From assembly GCF_030272695.1 (NCBI RefSeq), contig NZ_JARFYN010000004.1, forward strand, positions 145,470-209,469: DNA of 64,000 nucleotides, given 5' to 3'. Positions 61,437 to 64,000 of this stretch are shown in pieces. A model generated the notes under the pieces. That model searched no databases, was not told the origin of the DNA, and saw only the letters and a program-made list of their open reading frames with translations. Position 1 is the stretch's first letter. Every line of letters begins with the position of its first letter. Source of the DNA: Martinezella calliandrae (GTDB taxonomy: Bacteria > Pseudomonadota > Alphaproteobacteria > Rhizobiales > Rhizobiaceae). Position numbers and translations under genes: made by a program.

Positions 61437-63779
61437 ATGTCCATCTTTCGTATGAAGTCACTTGCGGCCAAGCTCATTGTGGTCACCGGGCTGGCGATCG
61501 CGCTCGTCCTGGTCGTGTCCAACTTCCTGCTGATCGCCCAGACCCGTGATCGCGTCCAGACGTTGACGATGGATCAGGCCAACAGCGAGGCTAAATCCAT
61601 CTCCAACGAAGTCGCCGCCAATATCGGCGAGCTCGCCAGCGCCGCCCGCTCCATGGCCGCCATCATCGGCCGCGGACACGAGGGACACACCTTCGATCGC
61701 AAGGGCATCATCAATATCCTCAAGGCCAACGTCGAGCAGAACGCCTTCGCGTTCGGCAGCTGGTTCTGCGAACAGCTAGGCACCTTCGACGGCAAGACAA
61801 CCGAACTAGCCAACAATAAGGACCAAGGCGTCAACGAAAAGGGCGCGTTCGCACCTTATTGGTCAAAGACCAAGGATGGCGGCATTCAGTTCTCCACCTT
61901 CGATAACGATTACACCGCCGCATGGTGGAAGCTTGCAGCCACCAGCGGCAAGGGCGCCATCACACCACCATACATGGCTGAAGGCACTGATGTTCCGACC
62001 ACCATGAGCTCGATCGCCTATCCGGTCATGTCCGGCGGCAAATTGATCGGTGTATCCGGCGTCGACATCTCGCTCGCCTCGCTTTCGGTCAAGCTGCAGA
62101 ATTTGCATCCTTTTGGTTCCGGCCGTGTCCTCCTGCTTTCCCAGGATAACAAGTGGCTGGTGGCTCCGAATAAGGATTTGCTGATGAAGGACTACAGCGG
62201 CGACGGCGGTGACGTCATCAAGGCAGCATTGACCTCGTCGACGCCGGGTCTGGTGAAGAACGTTACCGATGGCGGTGAGGAAGAGTTCGACCGCGTGGTC
62301 TATCCCTTCGCCGTGCCCGGGCTGAACGCTACTTGGGTCGTGCTCGTCGACGTTCCGCATAGCGCCATTGCAGCACCAGTGCGCGACCAGACCTACATGA
62401 TGATCGTCGGCGGCGTCCTCGTACTCGCTGCTGTCATGCTGGCGCTTTACGCCGCAGTACGCACTTTCGTACAGAAGCCGCTCGGCGGATTGGTCGCCAG
62501 CGTCAATGGTCTCAGCGCCGGCAATTATGCCGAGCCCGTCGAAGGCCAGGCACGAGCCGACGAAATCGGCTCGGTCGCGAAGGCGCTCGAAGGCTTCCGC
62601 TTCGCCCTTGCCGACACCAAGAGATTGGAAGTCGAAGCCAACGACCAGCGCCGTGCCGCCGAGGGCGAGCGCTCCCGGTCGGAAGCGGAGCGCGGCGAAA
62701 CCGTAGCGCTGCAGCGGCGCATCGTCACCATTCTCGGCCAGAGCCTGGCCGAGCTCTCCAAGGGCAATCTCGGACACCGCATCGCTGAGGAGTTCCCCGG
62801 CGAATACGCTCAGCTGAAACAGGACTTCAATGCTGCGCTCGTCAGCCTCGAAGAGACGGTTCACACGATGAACCTCAGCGTCGGCAATATCGGCAGTGGC
62901 ACCAGCGAAATCAGCAATAGCGCATCCGACCTTGCCCGCCGCACCGAGCAGCAGGCGGCAAGCCTGGAGGAAACTGCGGCCGCGCTCAACCAACTAACGG
63001 CTCAGGTCAATTCCAGCGCCGAAAATGCCCGCACGGCTGCCGGCAGCGTAAGCGCGGCATCCGAGGATGCCGGACGCTCTGGCGAGATCGTGCAGAAGGC
63101 GATCGCCTCCATGCATGGCATCGAGCAATCCTCGCAGGAGGTCTCGCGCATCATCGGTGTCATCGATGAGATCGCCTTCCAGACCAACCTTCTCGCCCTG
63201 AACGCCGGCGTTGAAGCGGCCCGCGCCGGTGAAGCCGGCAAGGGCTTTGCCGTCGTGGCCCAGGAAGTGCGAGAACTAGCGCAACGTTCCGCCAATGCCG
63301 CCAAGGAGATAAAGACCCTGATCAACACCTCAGCCGGCCAAGTCAAGGAAGGCGTTGATCTCGTCGGCCGCACCGGCAATGCGCTGCACAAGATCGCCGA
63401 GCAGGTTATGGAGATCAACGGCCTCATCCGTCAGATCTCGGCCTCGGCCAGTGAGCAGGCGATCGGTCTGAAGGAAATCAACTCGGCCATGAACCAGATG
63501 GATCAGGTGACGCAGCAGAACGCCGCGATGGTGGAAGAAACCACCGCCGCAAGCGTGACGCTGAACGACGAGGCCCAGACGCTGAAGGCTCTTGTCGCTC
63601 GCTTCCGTACATCATATGGCGGCCAGGACAATGCCTCGGCACTGCACGCCACCGCCCAGCAAATGCGCGCGCCGGCGCCTGCTCGCCGCGCTGCGCCTGT
63701 AGCCCCACCGGCTCGCAAACCGCGGCTGCAGACACAGGGCGCCAATGCTCTGGCGCAGGATGAATGGGAAGAATTCTGA
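61437..63779 (+). CDS. Methyl-accepting chemotaxis protein with Cache-type sensor and WEEF tail
   Basis: A 780-residue chemoreceptor. TM1 is at about residues 9-32. A ~290-residue periplasmic dCache-like sensor follows ([20 protein letters not shown] and [19 protein letters not shown] are typical). TM2 is [20 protein letters not shown], then HAMP. The tip is [20 protein letters not shown], and the end is DEWEEF. The sensor likely binds an amino acid or organic acid. The start at 61437 ([12 protein letters not shown]) follows CGAGGA; an earlier frame from 61380 lacks support. Confidence 0.92.
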   Translation: MSIFRMKSLAAKLIVVTGLAIALVLVVSNFLLIAQTRDRVQTLTMDQANSEAKSISNEVAANIGELASAARSMAAIIGRGHEGHTFDRKGIINILKANVEQNAFAFGSWFCEQLGTFDGKTTELANNKDQGVNEKGAFAPYWSKTKDGGIQFSTFDNDYTAAWWKLAATSGKGAITPPYMAEGTDVPTTMSSIAYPVMSGGKLIGVSGVDISLASLSVKLQNLHPFGSGRVLLLSQDNKWLVAPNKDLLMKDYSGDGGDVIKAALTSSTPGLVKNVTDGGEEEFDRVVYPFAVPGLNATWVVLVDVPHSAIAAPVRDQTYMMIVGGVLVLAAVMLALYAAVRTFVQKPLGGLVASVNGLSAGNYAEPVEGQARADEIGSVAKALEGFRFALADTKRLEVEANDQRRAAEGERSRSEAERGETVALQRRIVTILGQSLAELSKGNLGHRIAEEFPGEYAQLKQDFNAALVSLEETVHTMNLSVGNIGSGTSEISNSASDLARRTEQQAASLEETAAALNQLTAQVNSSAENARTAAGSVSAASEDAGRSGEIVQKAIASMHGIEQSSQEVSRIIGVIDEIAFQTNLLALNAGVEAARAGEAGKGFAVVAQEVRELAQRSANAAKEIKTLINTSAGQVKEGVDLVGRTGNALHKIAEQVMEINGLIRQISASASEQAIGLKEINSAMNQMDQVTQQNAAMVEETTAASVTLNDEAQTLKALVARFRTSYGGQDNASALHATAQQMRAPAPARRAAPVAPPARKPRLQTQGANALAQDEWEEF

Positions 63780-63791
63780 GCCGCCAAATGA

Positions 63792-63945
63792 CAATCGGCA
63801 TAGGGGGCGATCATATTTGATCGTGCCCCTGCCACAGCCACACCACCCGCTGCACGACCGTCGGATTTACGCCACCGCCCCTTGGTCACGTCGCTGGGCG
63901 CAATCGGCATAGGGGGCGATCGTATTTGATCGCGCCCCTGCCACA
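63792..63945. repeat. Direct repeat of a hairpin element at the window edge
   Basis: CAATCGGCATAGGGGGCGAT starts two near-identical 45-bp copies (63792-63836 and 63901-63945), 109 bp apart. Each contains the inverted arms GGGGGCGATC...GATCG(T/C)GCCCC. The second copy is followed by ACCCG-gcatg-CGGGT and CCGCACCGGGCGG. No gene is seen from 63780 to 64000. The element continues or ends outside the window. Confidence 0.6.
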
Positions 63946-64000
63946 CCACCCGGCATGCGGGTCCGCACCGGGCGGTTCGAGAGATTGAGGTTAAGTGAGT

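Noticed and set aside
61863..62993. Minus-strand frame of 376 codons
   Set aside because: Antisense to the Cache MCP gene, no recognisable domain.
1..64000. CRISPR array or phage cluster
   Set aside because: No regularly spaced short repeats, cas genes, or phage structural genes were seen.

Overview
This 64 kb window looks like a chromosomal segment from a fast-growing rhizobium (Rhizobiaceae, Rhizobium/Agrobacterium type). The reasons are the high GC content, the fructose-uptake operon frcB-frcC-frcA-frcK with a divergent ROK regulator, the order rpmH-rnpA-yidC-engB-argB, the dapD-dapE and truA-fmt-def blocks, MCPs ending in a WEEF tail, and palindromic intergenic repeats of the type scattered through rhizobial genomes. 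Gene identities rest on protein motifs read by eye; no database search was possible.

Layout: 1-1.3 kb, end of an osmoprotectant-type ABC transporter. 1.5-4.5 kb, a glyoxalase-like protein, a PRC-barrel protein and a FadD-type acyl-CoA ligase. 4.6-8.1 kb, sugar and pyrimidine metabolism (pgi, frk, pyrE). 8.2-10.3 kb, a TetR regulator divergent from an NmrA-like reductase and a DUF1772 membrane protein. 10.3-12.7 kb, a diguanylate cyclase and pyrC. 12.8-18.4 kb, the fructose ABC operon with FrcR and a FucU-like mutarotase. 18.5-21.5 kb, a hydroxyproline/D-amino-acid type catabolic operon. 21.6-28.5 kb, an accessory, decaying region with LysR and SDR relics, an aldo/keto reductase, an SDR/LysR divergent pair and a TetR gene, and with a small RNA of three hairpins carrying anti-Shine-Dalgarno loops. 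28.6-30.6 kb, a MarR-controlled multidrug exporter. 30.8-36.3 kb, hypothetical and single-function genes and a tRNA-Arg. 36.4-40.1 kb, an orphan histidine kinase and an MCP. 40.5-47.4 kb, the rpmH-rnpA-yidC-engB-argB block, interrupted by a transposase relic and a sigma/anti-sigma/fasciclin module. 47.4-52.7 kb, a second SDR/LysR pair, a PEP-mutase-like protein, a pyrimidine nucleotidase, an EF-hand protein and a LOG-family protein. 52.9-61.2 kb, dapD-dapE, truA-fmt-def, rmuC and rbsK, with arsC and toxin-antitoxin relics between them. 61.4-63.8 kb, a second MCP, followed by a repeated hairpin element at the window edge.

How the genes work together: frcBCAK, FrcR, frk and pgi together would take up fructose and feed it into hexose phosphates. 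The 18.5-21.5 kb operon probably handles hydroxyproline-type or D-amino acids. The MarR/MFS, TetR/NmrA and SDR/LysR pairs are compact regulator-target units, several with visible inverted or direct repeats that are good operator candidates. The most unusual element is the minus-strand RNA near 22.04-22.17 kb. Each of its three hairpin loops exposes a CUCCUCCC-type sequence complementary to ribosome-binding sites, and the last hairpin is also its terminator. It resembles the alphaproteobacterial 'cuckoo'/CcsR type of anti-SD RNAs and does not overlap any intact gene.
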